DNA of 7,209 nucleotides, taken from an uncultured Lysobacterales bacterium (GTDB lineage Bacteria; Pseudomonadota; Gammaproteobacteria; Xanthomonadales; Xanthomonadaceae). Below are positions 1 through 6,149 of the stretch, in pieces; position 1 is the stretch's first letter, and every line of letters begins with the position of its first letter. Under the pieces are notes generated by a model. It saw only the letters and a list, made by a program, of their open reading frames with translations. It was not told where the DNA came from and did not search any database. Where the stretch lies: positions 1-7,209 of the forward strand of contig CAMPJI010000107.1 in the NCBI GenBank assembly GCA_946886865.1, given 5' to 3'. The position numbers and the translations under genes are program-made.

Positions 1-316
1 GTGGTGTGTGGACCCGGCCCAGCCCGCAGATGGGTGGCTAACACGTGTGAAAGCGTAGGGCTGGCGCCCACTCCCTCCCCTGCCTGCAGGGGAGGGTTGG
101 GGAGGGGTGCTCTTCAATCAACGCGATTGAAAAGCACCCCCTCCCAACCTCCCCCTGCAAGCAGGGGGAGGAGCTCATCCGCTCCAAAGCAGTGCGGCGC
201 TGTGGCTACTTGCCGCACGCCATCGATACTCACCCCGAGGGAGAGTCCAGGGTCTTCTCGCCCCGCGTTGACGCGTCCCCTGCCACCGTTGCCTGCCCGC
301 GACCACGGCCGGCTCC
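1..316. other. Upstream non-coding region, possibly with the 3' end of a neighbouring gene
   Basis: No complete gene can be supported here. Reading the plus strand from base 2 gives an open 18-residue tail ending ...LTRVKA at a TAG (56-58), which could be the C-terminus of a gene entering from the left; another frame stops at 39-41, so the choice cannot be made from this window. The rest is dominated by the inverted repeat at 71-173. An open plus-strand frame runs across the repeat from base 1 to 363, but its composition is low-complexity and it overlaps the SDR start, so it is not called. No convincing -35/-10 pair or Shine-Dalgarno sequence for the SDR gene was found between 174 and 316. 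Confidence 0.5.
71..173. repeat. Long imperfect inverted repeat (REP/palindromic-unit-like)
   Basis: Two arms of about 49 nt (71-119 and 125-173) are near-perfect reverse complements around a 5-nt centre at 120-124. Each arm also folds on itself: 149-158 pairs perfectly with 161-170 (10 bp, AA loop) and 75-82 pairs with 87-94 (8 bp, CCTG loop). The unit is rich in CTCCCC/GGGGAG blocks. It could therefore form one long hairpin or two small ones. Paired GC-rich palindromes of this style are common between genes in Xanthomonadaceae and other gammaproteobacteria, where they resemble REP/BIME elements. No poly-T tract follows the hairpin on the plus strand, so it is not called a terminator. Whether it is multi-copy in this genome cannot be seen here. 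Confidence 0.75.
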
Positions 317-1138
317 ATGACGCTGACGCCCTCCATCCACCCCCACCCGGCCCGGCCGCTTGAAGGTCGCACCGTTCTCATCACCGGCGGCGCCCAGGGC
401 ATCGGCCGTGGCATCGCGCAGGCGGTGCTCGGTGCCGGCGGGTCGGTGTGCATCGGCGACACGGACACCGATGCCGGGCACGCCGCGCTGGAGGAATGGG
501 AGATGGGCGACCGGGCGCTGTTTGTGCGCGTGGACGTGGCGAAGGAAGCGCAGGTCGCGCGCTTCGTGGACCGCGCCGTGACGCACTTCGGCGCGATCCA
601 CGGCCTGGTCAACAATGCCGGCATCCCCGACCCGGTCAGCGGGCCGCTCGAACAGCTTGGGTTTCGCGACTGGCAACGTCGCCTCGATGCCAGCCTCGGC
701 GGCGCGTTCCTGTGCAGCAAGCACGCACTGCCCGGCTTGCGCGCCACAGGCAGCAAGGCGGAAGGCGACAGCGCAAGCATCGTCAACATCGCCTCGACCC
801 GCGCGCACCAGTCCGAGCCCGACTGCGAAGCCTACGCCGCCGCCAAGGGCGGACTGGTCGCCTTTACCCACGCGCTGGCTGTCAGCGTCGGTCCCGCCGT
901 GCGCGTCAACTGCATCAGCCCGGGCTGGATTGCGACGGACGCCTGGCGCAAGCCCGCCGCGCGGCGGCGCCCGAAGCTGTCGAAACGGGACCACGCCCAG
1001 CACCCCGCCGGACGCGTTGGCACGCCCGACGACATCGGCGCCCTCGCCGTCCACCTGCTGTCGCCGGCGTCGGGCTTCACCACCGGGCAGGAGTTCATCG
1101 TCGATGGGGGGATGGCACGCCGGATGCGTTACGACTGA
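317..1138 (+). CDS. SDR family NAD(P)-dependent oxidoreductase
   Basis: A classical short-chain dehydrogenase/reductase of 273 residues, slightly longer than the usual ~250. The Rossmann nucleotide-binding motif TGGAQGIG lies at residues 23-30, an acidic residue (D48) follows the second strand and suggests NAD(H) rather than NADP(H), and NNAG is at 99-102. The catalytic Ser160, Tyr173 and Lys177 (YAAAK) are present, followed by SPGW (201-204) and the usual C-terminal VDGG (262-265). The position that normally carries the fourth tetrad residue, Asn (vNLxG), reads ASLGG, with Ser126. Residues 211-225 form an Arg/Lys-rich stretch in the substrate-loop region. The substrate cannot be predicted. 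ATG 317 is chosen because the Rossmann fold begins soon after it and no nearer downstream ATG precedes the fold; no good Shine-Dalgarno sequence is visible. The gene is single on this strand and converges on the trhO pair, 42 nt away. Confidence 0.93.
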   Translation: MTLTPSIHPHPARPLEGRTVLITGGAQGIGRGIAQAVLGAGGSVCIGDTDTDAGHAALEEWEMGDRALFVRVDVAKEAQVARFVDRAVTHFGAIHGLVNNAGIPDPVSGPLEQLGFRDWQRRLDASLGGAFLCSKHALPGLRATGSKAEGDSASIVNIASTRAHQSEPDCEAYAAAKGGLVAFTHALAVSVGPAVRVNCISPGWIATDAWRKPAARRRPKLSKRDHAQHPAGRVGTPDDIGALAVHLLSPASGFTTGQEFIVDGGMARRMRYD

Positions 1139-1180
1139 TCGCGCCCGACGTCCCCGCGACGGTCGGACCCGTCCAGCCGC

Positions 1181-1432
1181 TCAATCGTCGCAATCGCCGT
1201 CGCCGTGCCCGGCGGCCCCGTCAGCGCCCGGTGTGCCCGCGCTTCGACCCTGCGCCGACTGCCGCGCCTTCCGCGCGGCCCACATGTTGTCGACCAGGTT
1301 GGGATAACGACGGCCCGCGGCCTCGGCCCGAGCGCGGGCTTCTTCGACCAGCTCGGGTGTGAGCGAGGTCCGTGCCGCACGCGGCTTGGGATTGGCACGG
1401 TTCCACGGCTTCGGGGTCGGTGGCTTGCGCAT
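1181..1432 (-). CDS. Small basic protein with YPNLVDNM motif, function unknown
   Basis: An 83-residue protein starting at ATG 1432, just 11 nt beyond the trhO stop codon, so it is probably co-transcribed and perhaps translationally coupled with trhO; there is no strong Shine-Dalgarno sequence. The N-terminal 20 residues are rich in Pro, Lys and Arg (PKPWNRANPKPR). They are followed by a predicted amphipathic helix (LTPELVEEARARAEAAG, 24-40) and the motif RRYPNLVDNMWAARKAR (41-57). From recall, small proteins with this WNRANPK ... YPNLVDN pattern recur as conserved hypotheticals in Xanthomonadaceae. The last ~20 residues are Gly/Asp-rich low complexity (GADGAAGHGDGDCDD) and may be a lineage-specific tail. 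The basic start might indicate nucleic-acid or ribosome contact, but that is a guess. A real gene is supported by its placement and plausible start and stop; function is unknown. Confidence 0.75.
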   Translation of the reverse strand: MRKPPTPKPWNRANPKPRAARTSLTPELVEEARARAEAAGRRYPNLVDNMWAARKARQSAQGRSAGTPGADGAAGHGDGDCDD

Positions 1433-1443
1433 CGTCGCGGGGC

Positions 1444-2190
1444 TCAGGCGCCGGCGTGCGGCGCCGTGATCGGCTTGAGGGTCGGGTCCAGCGCCACGCG
1501 TTCGTCGAACACGAAGCAGCCGCCCTGGTACCCCAGGCCCCCGACCTGCTCGAAGTAGCCCAGGATGCCGCCGTCGAGCTGCTGCACGTTGTCCATGCCA
1601 TCGGCCCGCAGCCACAGCGCGGCCTTCTCGCAGCGGATGCCGCCGGTGCAGAAGCTGACGACGGTGGCGTCGGCGAGCGATTCGCGATGCGGGGCCAGCG
1701 CGCCGGGCAGGTCGACGAAGTTGTCGATCGGCAGGGTCAGTGCGCCTGCAAAGGTGCCGTGGCCCACCTCCTCGCGGTTGCGGGTGTCCAGCAGCACCAG
1801 GCGGCGACCGGTGTCGTCGTGGCCCTGTTCGATCCAGCGCGCAAGGTCCGGCGGCGAGACGGCCGGCGCGCGCCCGTCGAGCGGCACGGCGCCATCGCGG
1901 CGAAAGGCGATGATCTCGTTCTTGCGCTTGACTTTGAGCCGGGCGAAGGGGACATCGTCGCTGTGGCTGAACTTGGCCTGCAGGCCCTCGAAGCCGGGCT
2001 CGGCACGGACGCCGGCGAGAACGGCATGGACGGCGGCCTCCGTGCCGGCCAGAAACAGATTCACGCCTTCCGGTGCGACCAGCACGGTGCCGCGCAGGTC
2101 CAGAGCCTCGGCCCGCGCCCGGATGCGGTCGGCCAGGCCGTCGGGGTCGGCGACCGGAGCGAAATGGTAGGCGGCGACGTTGAGGATCAT
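1444..2190 (-). CDS. trhO: Rhodanese-fold tRNA uridine(34) hydroxylase TrhO-like
   Basis: A 248-residue protein of the YceA/TrhO family. In E. coli, TrhO hydroxylates uridine-34 in the anticodon wobble position of a set of tRNAs, the first step to 5-(carboxy)methoxyuridine modifications, in the cytoplasm. The N-terminal acylphosphatase-like domain covers about residues 1-95, with the family stretch VLVAPEGVNLFLAG (36-49). A rhodanese domain follows, with LLDTRNREEVGHGTFAGA (133-150) and the active-site loop CTGGIRCEKA (181-190; Cys181 is catalytic, Cys187 conserved). After FVFDER (226-231) the protein ends within about 17 residues. The E. coli enzyme (~350 residues) continues there with a Cys-rich, zinc-type domain that is absent here; shorter forms do exist, and this end is a clean stop, not obviously a frameshift. 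ATG 2190 has no clear Shine-Dalgarno sequence, but TAAAAT sits 6 nt before it. It appears to lead a two-gene unit with the small protein at 1432-1181. Confidence 0.92.
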   Translation of the reverse strand: MILNVAAYHFAPVADPDGLADRIRARAEALDLRGTVLVAPEGVNLFLAGTEAAVHAVLAGVRAEPGFEGLQAKFSHSDDVPFARLKVKRKNEIIAFRRDGAVPLDGRAPAVSPPDLARWIEQGHDDTGRRLVLLDTRNREEVGHGTFAGALTLPIDNFVDLPGALAPHRESLADATVVSFCTGGIRCEKAALWLRADGMDNVQQLDGGILGYFEQVGGLGYQGGCFVFDERVALDPTLKPITAPHAGA

Positions 2191-2196
2191 CGGCGC

Positions 2197-2202
2197 ATTT
2201 TA
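2197..2202 (-). promoter_or_regulatory. Candidate -10 element of trhO (possibly leaderless)
   Basis: On the minus strand TAAAAT ends 6 nt before the trhO ATG at 2190. That spacing would put the transcription start on or next to the A of the start codon, consistent with a leaderless message and with the missing Shine-Dalgarno sequence. No recognisable -35 is seen at the expected distance (about 2219-2225), where the sequence is GC-rich. Weak support only. Confidence 0.25.
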
Positions 2203-2209
2203 CGCGCCG

Positions 2210-2233
2210 CGGCCGGGCCGACGTGCCCGGCCG
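2210..2233. repeat. GC-rich perfect inverted repeat between divergent genes
   Basis: CGGCCGGGC (2210-2218) and GCCCGGCCG (2225-2233) pair perfectly over 9 bp around a 6-nt CGACGT centre. It sits just upstream of trhO, about where a -35 region would be. It could be an operator-like palindrome or an attenuating hairpin for plus-strand transcripts, or simply a by-product of high GC. No function is assigned. Confidence 0.35.
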
Positions 2234-2272
2234 GGCCCGACCACGCGGGGAATTAACGGGTTCTAGATGCGC

Positions 2273-2311
2273 CGGTGGCTACGGTGGGCGTGCGCGCCAC
2301 CGATGCCACCG
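2273..2311 (+). promoter_or_regulatory. Strong hairpin upstream of the HPF-family gene
   Basis: The arms 2273-2287 and 2297-2311 are 15 nt each and match as reverse complements, except for a central 2-nt mismatch (TA against AT), around a 9-nt GC-rich loop. Within each arm the unit CGGTGG (or CCACCG) occurs twice. The structure lies about 93 nt before the ATG at 2404, so it could be in the 5' leader or act as a DNA palindrome for a regulator. A small AT-richer island (AATTAACGGGTTCTAGAT) just upstream at 2251-2268 might contain the promoter, but no clear hexamers can be named. There is no T tract, so it is not an intrinsic terminator. Confidence 0.4.
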
Positions 2312-2387
2312 CGTCCGCGGAGCCAGCGCCCACCCCGGGCGCTGCCACCGGACGCACCATCGCAGCGCGGGTGTCCACGCCCCCAAC

Positions 2388-2392
2388 AGGAG
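2388..2392 (+). promoter_or_regulatory. Shine-Dalgarno sequence fixing the HPF-family start
   Basis: AGGAG lies 11 nt before ATG 2404. The frame is open further upstream to an ATG at 2275, but the extra 43 residues are low-complexity Ala/Thr/Pro sequence overlapping a hairpin, and the family fold begins directly at MKVLLNTDNN. The start at 2404 is therefore preferred. Confidence 0.7.
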
Positions 2393-2403
2393 TTCCCCAA
2401 CGC

Positions 2404-2715
2404 ATGAAAGTCCTACTGAATACCGATAACAACATCCAGGGCGACGAGTCGCTTGCCCAGCACGTCGAAAGCGTGGTCGACGGCGCACTCGGCCGCTTCA
2501 ACGGCCAGGTCTCGAGGGTCGAGGTCCACCTGAGCGACGTCAACGGCGGCAAGTCGGGCGCCGCCGACAAGCACTGCACCATGGAAGCCCGCATCGACGG
2601 CCGCGCGCCGCTGGCCGCCACCGAAGAGGCCGAGACGGTACGCGACGCCATCGCCGGCGCGGCGCGCAAGCTGCAGCGGGTGTTGGACAGCTCGCTGGGC
2701 AAGATGGACCGCTGA
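2404..2715 (+). CDS. HPF/RaiA-family ribosome-associated protein (sigma-54 modulation-like)
   Basis: A 103-residue protein with the short HPF/YfiA beta-alpha-beta-beta-beta-alpha layout. MKVLLNTDNNIQGDESL (1-17) forms the first strand and loop, a helix covers about 18-34, RVEVHLSDVNGGK (38-50) is the central strand with the family HLSD turn, CTMEARIDG (58-66) is the next strand, and a C-terminal helix spans about 72-97. Family members bind the 30S decoding region and silence or protect ribosomes in stationary phase or stress. This one has the NTDNN opening and the Gly/Lys-rich loop seen in proteobacterial stand-alone relatives, and lacks the C-terminal dimerisation extension of long HPF. It is expected to act in the cytoplasm on ribosomes, but that is family inference. 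Single-gene unit: divergent from trhO and closed by the terminator at 2737-2769. The few conserved basic residues make ribosome binding by this paralogue less certain than for HPF itself. Confidence 0.85.
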   Translation: MKVLLNTDNNIQGDESLAQHVESVVDGALGRFNGQVSRVEVHLSDVNGGKSGAADKHCTMEARIDGRAPLAATEEAETVRDAIAGAARKLQRVLDSSLGKMDR

Positions 2716-2736
2716 CCGCGGCATCGCTGTAACAGG

Positions 2737-2769
2737 AAAAGCCGCGTGTCCTGCACGCGGCTTTTTTTT
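2737..2769 (+). terminator. Rho-independent terminator of the HPF-family gene
   Basis: GCCGCGTG (2741-2748) pairs with CACGCGGC (2754-2761) around a TCCTG loop. Four further A:T pairs extend the stem (2737-2740 with 2762-2765), and the plus strand then runs into eight T residues (2762-2769). It starts 21 nt after the stop codon. On the minus strand the same stem is followed by only four T residues, so it could also stop readthrough from the converging glycosyltransferase gene, but less efficiently. Confidence 0.95.
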
Positions 2770-2853
2770 GGGCGAGCTTCAGGCGCCCGGCGTGCAGGAG
2801 CGGCCCGGCGGCGGGGTGGACCTGCCCAAGCGTGCGGGCAGGCGGGTGGACGG

Positions 2854-4053
2854 TTAGCGCGATTGCGCCGGCTGCAGCGTTCCGACGTCGGCCGCCTCCC
2901 CCAGCCCGCGGTACAGGTCCACGACCTGCCCCATCAGCACGTCGGTGCCCCAGCGGCGCGCATCACGCGGGCCGGCGTCAGACAACGTGCCACGCAGTTC
3001 GGCACTCCGCAGCACGCGGGCCACGTTGTCGGCAAAGGCGCCCACCTCCTCATCGCTGACCACGGCGCTGCCTGCACCGGCCAGCACGGTGGCCGTCCCC
3101 ATCACCGCGGTCGAGACGATCGGCACGCCCAGGGCCATGGCCTCCAGCAGCACCAGCCCCTGCGTTTCGGTCGGCGAGGCGAAGACGAAGGCATCGCCCG
3201 CGCGGTAGGCGTCCAGCAGCTCGCATTCGCGGTCCAGGTTGCCGAAAAACCGGACGTTGGCGCCCAGTCCCAGCTGCTCGACGCGGGCGCGCAGGCGCGG
3301 GGCGTCCGGACCTTCACCGGCCACCAGGAACAGCAGCGTCGGGAACGCCCCGACCAGGCGCGCGACGACCTCGAGCAGGAAGCCGATGTTCTTCTCCACC
3401 GCCAGCCGGCTGACGGTGACGAGCGTCGGCCGGCCGGGGTCGATGCCATGCCGGCGGCGGAAACGCGCGCCATCACCACCGCTGAACTCGGCCAGCTCCA
3501 GCCCCGTCGGGATGACACTGTGCGGGGTCCGGATGCCGTACCGCTCCAGCACCTCGACCATCTGCACGCTGGGCACGATGAGGTGGTCCACCTGGTGGCA
3601 CAGGCGGCGCGACGTGGCGCGGGCGATCCGACGCGTCACCCCGCTCGGCAGCCATGGCAGGTAGTGGCCGACGTATTCCTCGAAATAGGTGTGGTAGGTC
3701 TCCACCAGCGGCCGCCCCGTGCGGCGCGCGAGGCGCACGCCCAGCGTGTGGGCACGGAACGGCGTATGCACGTGGATCACGTCCCAGGGCCGCACGGCCA
3801 GCCGGTCGATGGCCTGGCGCAGGGCCCGCGCGCGGATCAGCCGGTCCTCGGGGTCGAAGAACACCACCCGCGACGGCAGCCGGATGACTTCCAGCCCGGC
3901 GTCGTCGGGCACCCCCTCCGCGTCGCCGTATCCGGGCGCCACCAGCGTGACCCGGTGGCCCAGCCGCAGGAGGGCGCGGGCAAAGGTGCGGATGGAGGTC
4001 GACACCCCGTTGACCCGGGGGAAGTACACGTCCGACAGCATCAGGATGTCCAT
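2854..4053 (-). CDS. GT4-family glycosyltransferase
   Basis: A 399-residue GT-B fold retaining glycosyltransferase. The N-terminal acceptor domain opens with MDILMLSDVYFPRVNGVS (1-18), whose Asn-Gly loop is typical of GT4, followed by HVHTPF (94-99) and ETYHTYFEEYVGHY (118-131). The C-terminal nucleotide-sugar domain has SRLAVEKN (215-222), VAGEGP (244-249) and the E-x7-E signature E296...E304 in SPTETQGLVLLEA (293-305). The YHTxxxxY region resembles GT4 enzymes that glycosylate membrane lipids such as diacylglycerol (also PimB/MgtA-like enzymes), so a peripheral membrane enzyme making a glycolipid is plausible; donor and acceptor cannot be fixed. No signal peptide is evident. ATG 4053 is preferred because the first beta-strand starts there, although no strong Shine-Dalgarno sequence precedes it. 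It is divergent from the cyclase gene and converges on the HPF-family terminator; a 7-bp hairpin without T tract follows its stop. Confidence 0.92.
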   Translation of the reverse strand: MDILMLSDVYFPRVNGVSTSIRTFARALLRLGHRVTLVAPGYGDAEGVPDDAGLEVIRLPSRVVFFDPEDRLIRARALRQAIDRLAVRPWDVIHVHTPFRAHTLGVRLARRTGRPLVETYHTYFEEYVGHYLPWLPSGVTRRIARATSRRLCHQVDHLIVPSVQMVEVLERYGIRTPHSVIPTGLELAEFSGGDGARFRRRHGIDPGRPTLVTVSRLAVEKNIGFLLEVVARLVGAFPTLLFLVAGEGPDAPRLRARVEQLGLGANVRFFGNLDRECELLDAYRAGDAFVFASPTETQGLVLLEAMALGVPIVSTAVMGTATVLAGAGSAVVSDEEVGAFADNVARVLRSAELRGTLSDAGPRDARRWGTDVLMGQVVDLYRGLGEAADVGTLQPAQSR

Positions 4054-4185
4054 CGGGCGCGATGCTGCGGCGGCTTCATGACGGCGGTGTGTCAGGTCGA
4101 TCCCAAGGCCCGCGCGCTCAAGTCCGTACGCCCGCGGCCGCTACCGGGTGCGAACGTGCGCCACGGCCCGGCGCGCCAACCCCGA

Positions 4186-4191
4186 TAGAAT
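4186..4191 (+). promoter_or_regulatory. Candidate -10 element for the MASE1-GGDEF gene
   Basis: TAGAAT, one mismatch from TATAAT, lies 21 nt before ATG 4213, giving a short leader of roughly 14 nt. No good -35 hexamer is found 16-18 nt upstream (the sequence there is GC-rich), so an extended or activator-dependent promoter would be required. Only a weak AG-containing stretch precedes the start codon. Confidence 0.35.
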
Positions 4192-4212
4192 CGCCGCAGG
4201 CCCCGATCTGAG

Positions 4213-5661
4213 ATGAGCACCCGGGTGGATTCCAGCCTCGTCGCACCGACCCGCCGCCGGAGCCTCCGCGTTGCAGTGCCCGTGGCGGTGTATGTCGGCT
4301 GGCTGCTCGCGTATGCCGCGGCGCAGCTGATGGCCTATGCGCCCCATGCCAGCCTGTGGTTCCCACCCGCCGCAGTGACGTTCGCGGCAGTCGCGGCGTT
4401 CGGCTGGACGCGCGCGGCACCGGCGCTGCTGGCCGCTTCGGCCACGGCCAGCGCGGTCACGCTGATGGGCTATGCGGTCCCTCCCCGCAGCGCGCACTGG
4501 ATCGCAGGCCTCGTGCTGTTCCCGGCCGCGCACGTGGCCTCGTTCGGGCTGGCGGCGCGCTTCACGCTCGCCTCGGTCGGCCACGGCCCGGTGCCGTCGC
4601 TGCCCCGTACCGTGGCGGCGTTCCTGGTGGGTGGCGCGGTGGCATCGGCGCTGGCGGCGTGGCTGGGCGCGTGGACCATGCACTGGGCGGGGATGCTGGA
4701 ACGCGACGCCATCCTCGCCACCGCACTGCCCTGGTGGATCGGCGATTACGCCGGGCTGACCGCATTGGGCCCGCTGTTGATGCTGGCCTTGCGCCGGCTG
4801 TCCGAACAGGCCCGCCTGCCCGTGCGCGACGTGCTGTACGCCTTCGACGCCCTGCCCCGCCCCCCGCACACCCGTGGCCGCCTGCTGCCGAAACTGGCGC
4901 TGGTCCTGGGCCTGGCATTGGCCGGACTGCTGGCGCTGGCCGCGGCGCCGCAGCACGAGTCGCTGCTGTTCCCGGTGTTCCTGGCCATCGTGCTGCAGCT
5001 GTGGATCGCCCACACGCAGGGGATGCTCGAATCGCTGTTGTCGGTCGCGATCATCAGCATGGTGCTGGTGGCGGCGGTCGCCGCGCTGGGCCTGGGCGAG
5101 CACGCCCTGACGCTGCAGTTCGCGATGGTCACGCTGGCCGCCGGCAGCTATTTCGGGTTGGCGATCCCGGTCCTGTACACCGACAACAGCAACCTGCGCC
5201 GCCTGCTGACGCACGACGCAATGACCGGTGCGTGCTCGCGCGCGTTCTTCCTGGAGCTGGCCGAACAGGCCCGCCAGTCGGCGCTGCGCCGCGGCGAGCC
5301 GGTGGCGGTGCTGATGATCGACCTGGACAACCTCAAGACGCTCAACGACGGGCATGGCCACCAGGCCGGCGACCGGGCGCTGGTGGAGGTGGCCGAGGCC
5401 TGCCGCGCGGCGTTGCGGCGTGAAGACGTGTTCGGCCGGTTGGGCGGCGACGAGTTCTGCGCGGTGCTGCCCGGCTGTGCGGCGCCACAGGCCGACCGGG
5501 TGGCGCGCAGCGTCCAGGCCCGCCTGATGCGGGCGCGGGTCAGCATCGGCATCGCCATCGACGACCGGCCCGACACCGCGCTGCATACCGTGATGGACCG
5601 TGCCGACACTGCGCTGTACGCGGCCAAGCGGGCCGGACGGGGCCGGGTCGAACTCGCCTGA
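4213..5661 (+). CDS. MASE1-type membrane diguanylate cyclase (GGDEF)
   Basis: A 482-residue inner-membrane protein with about eight or more hydrophobic segments over residues 18-322, then a cytoplasmic GGDEF domain (about 330-482). The membrane half looks like the MASE1 sensor domain: SLWFPPAAVTFAA (47-59) and PWWIGDYAGLTALGPLLM (173-190) match the family's WFP and WWxGD...PLL signatures. The catalytic half has THDAMTGACSR (333-343), the metal- and substrate-binding IDLDNLKTLND (369-379) with HGHQAGD (381-387), an intact GGDEF (411-415), and an inhibitory I-site RxxD (R402-D405) exactly five residues before it. SIGIA (444-448) and ADTALYAAKRAGRGRV (464-479) close the domain. It should therefore convert two GTP to c-di-GMP and be subject to product inhibition. 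The segment between GGDEF and SIG is somewhat short for the family. No EAL domain. The ligand for MASE1 is unknown. It precedes the CheY/MshEN-CheX pair by 104 nt, with a separate promoter between. Confidence 0.93.
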   Translation: MSTRVDSSLVAPTRRRSLRVAVPVAVYVGWLLAYAAAQLMAYAPHASLWFPPAAVTFAAVAAFGWTRAAPALLAASATASAVTLMGYAVPPRSAHWIAGLVLFPAAHVASFGLAARFTLASVGHGPVPSLPRTVAAFLVGGAVASALAAWLGAWTMHWAGMLERDAILATALPWWIGDYAGLTALGPLLMLALRRLSEQARLPVRDVLYAFDALPRPPHTRGRLLPKLALVLGLALAGLLALAAAPQHESLLFPVFLAIVLQLWIAHTQGMLESLLSVAIISMVLVAAVAALGLGEHALTLQFAMVTLAAGSYFGLAIPVLYTDNSNLRRLLTHDAMTGACSRAFFLELAEQARQSALRRGEPVAVLMIDLDNLKTLNDGHGHQAGDRALVEVAEACRAALRREDVFGRLGGDEFCAVLPGCAAPQADRVARSVQARLMRARVSIGIAIDDRPDTALHTVMDRADTALYAAKRAGRGRVELA

Positions 5662-5696
5662 CGCACGGCGGCCGCGTCGTGGATCGCACGGCGCCC

Positions 5697-5723
5697 TAAA
5701 GAACCCCGTGGCGCGGCCGATAC
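5697..5723 (+). promoter_or_regulatory. Predicted sigma-28 (FliA) flagellar promoter
   Basis: TAAAGAAC (5697-5704), an 11-nt spacer and GCCGATAC (5716-5723) match the enterobacterial FliA consensus TAAAGTTT-N11-GCCGATAA at 5 of 8 and 7 of 8 positions, with exactly the right spacing. Transcription would begin near 5729-5731, giving a leader of about 36 nt to the ATG at 5766, with AGGA at 5754-5757 as Shine-Dalgarno. FliA drives late flagellar and chemotaxis genes, which fits the CheY-like and CheX-like genes that follow. The match is by eye only. Confidence 0.7.
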
Positions 5724-5765
5724 CCGGCTCAGGACACACCTTTTCGCCATGCCAGGACCTGACCG

Positions 5766-6134
5766 ATGAGCGCCCGCCCCACTGCCCTGCTCTGCGACGA
5801 CTCGCGCGCCTTGCGCATGCTGGCCGCACGCCAGCTTGAAGACTGCGGTTTCGACGTGGTGGGGGAAGCCGACAACGGCGAGGACGCGGTGACGCAGTTC
5901 CTGAAACTCAAGCCCACGGTGGTCCTGCTGGACCTGGTGATGCCCAAGCGCGACGGCAAGCAGGCGCTGCGCGAGATCCTGGCCCACGACAGCCAGGCCC
6001 GCGTGGTGATCCTCAGTTCGCTCGGCGCCCAGGCCGACATCGAGGAGTGCCTGCGCCTGGGCGCGCGCTCCTACCTGCAGAAGCCCATCGATCCGGACGT
6101 GATGGCGCGCGTGCTCCACGAAACCGTCGCCTGA
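5766..6134 (+). CDS. Single-domain CheY-like response regulator
   Basis: A 122-residue stand-alone receiver domain with no output domain. The acidic pocket is D11-D12 (CDDS), the phospho-acceptor is D56 at the end of beta-3 (VVLLDLVMPKRDG, 52-64), the switch Ser is S84 (VILSS), and the conserved Lys is K106 followed by Pro (QKPID). Every residue needed for phosphorylation and switching is present. It should act by protein contact, as CheY does at the flagellar motor, or as a phosphate sink. The partner kinase is not in this window. The gene has AGGA 8 nt before ATG 5766 and sits just downstream of the predicted FliA promoter. Its stop lies 15 nt before the CheX-like gene, so the two are almost certainly one operon, and the CheX-like protein is its likely phosphatase. 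True CheY, a ChpB/PilG-type twitching regulator or a different CheY paralogue cannot be told apart from sequence alone. Confidence 0.93.
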   Translation: MSARPTALLCDDSRALRMLAARQLEDCGFDVVGEADNGEDAVTQFLKLKPTVVLLDLVMPKRDGKQALREILAHDSQARVVILSSLGAQADIEECLRLGARSYLQKPIDPDVMARVLHETVA

Positions 6135-6149
6135 CGCACGAGGTCCCCA

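Noticed and set aside
230..1054. Long open frame (274 codons) on the minus strand opposite the SDR gene
   Set aside because: Its product is Arg/Gly/Ala-rich without a recognisable fold, and the opposite strand has every SDR motif. Long antisense frames are expected at this GC content.
2275..2403. Upstream ATG extension of the HPF-family protein by 43 residues
   Set aside because: The extension is Ala/Thr/Pro low complexity that starts inside a hairpin, while AGGAG precedes the ATG at 2404, where the family fold begins.
2821..2842. Hairpin CCTGCCC/GGGCAGG just past the glycosyltransferase stop as its terminator
   Set aside because: The 7-bp stem is not followed by a T tract on the minus strand; the bidirectional stem at 2737-2769 is a better candidate.
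2746..4188. 480-codon plus-strand frame opposite the glycosyltransferase
   Set aside because: The product is His/Arg/Gln-rich low complexity typical of antisense frames, and it overlaps the terminator. The minus strand carries the clear GT4 motifs.
4181..4188. CCCGATAG before the cyclase as a second sigma-28 -10 box
   Set aside because: No TAAA-type box is present at the required 11-nt spacing upstream; the sequence there is GC-rich.
5749..5769. Six-codon mini-ORF (MPGPDR) overlapping the CheY-like start as ATGA
   Set aside because: It has no clear Shine-Dalgarno sequence of its own and a frame this short arises easily by chance. Translational coupling is conceivable but unsupported.
5654..6140. 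Identical 14-nt TCGCCTGACGCACG around the stop codons of the cyclase (5654-5667) and the CheY-like gene (6127-6140)
   Set aside because: The two copies are 473 nt apart, without flanking similarity or symmetry. Common codons and GC bias make a chance match likely.
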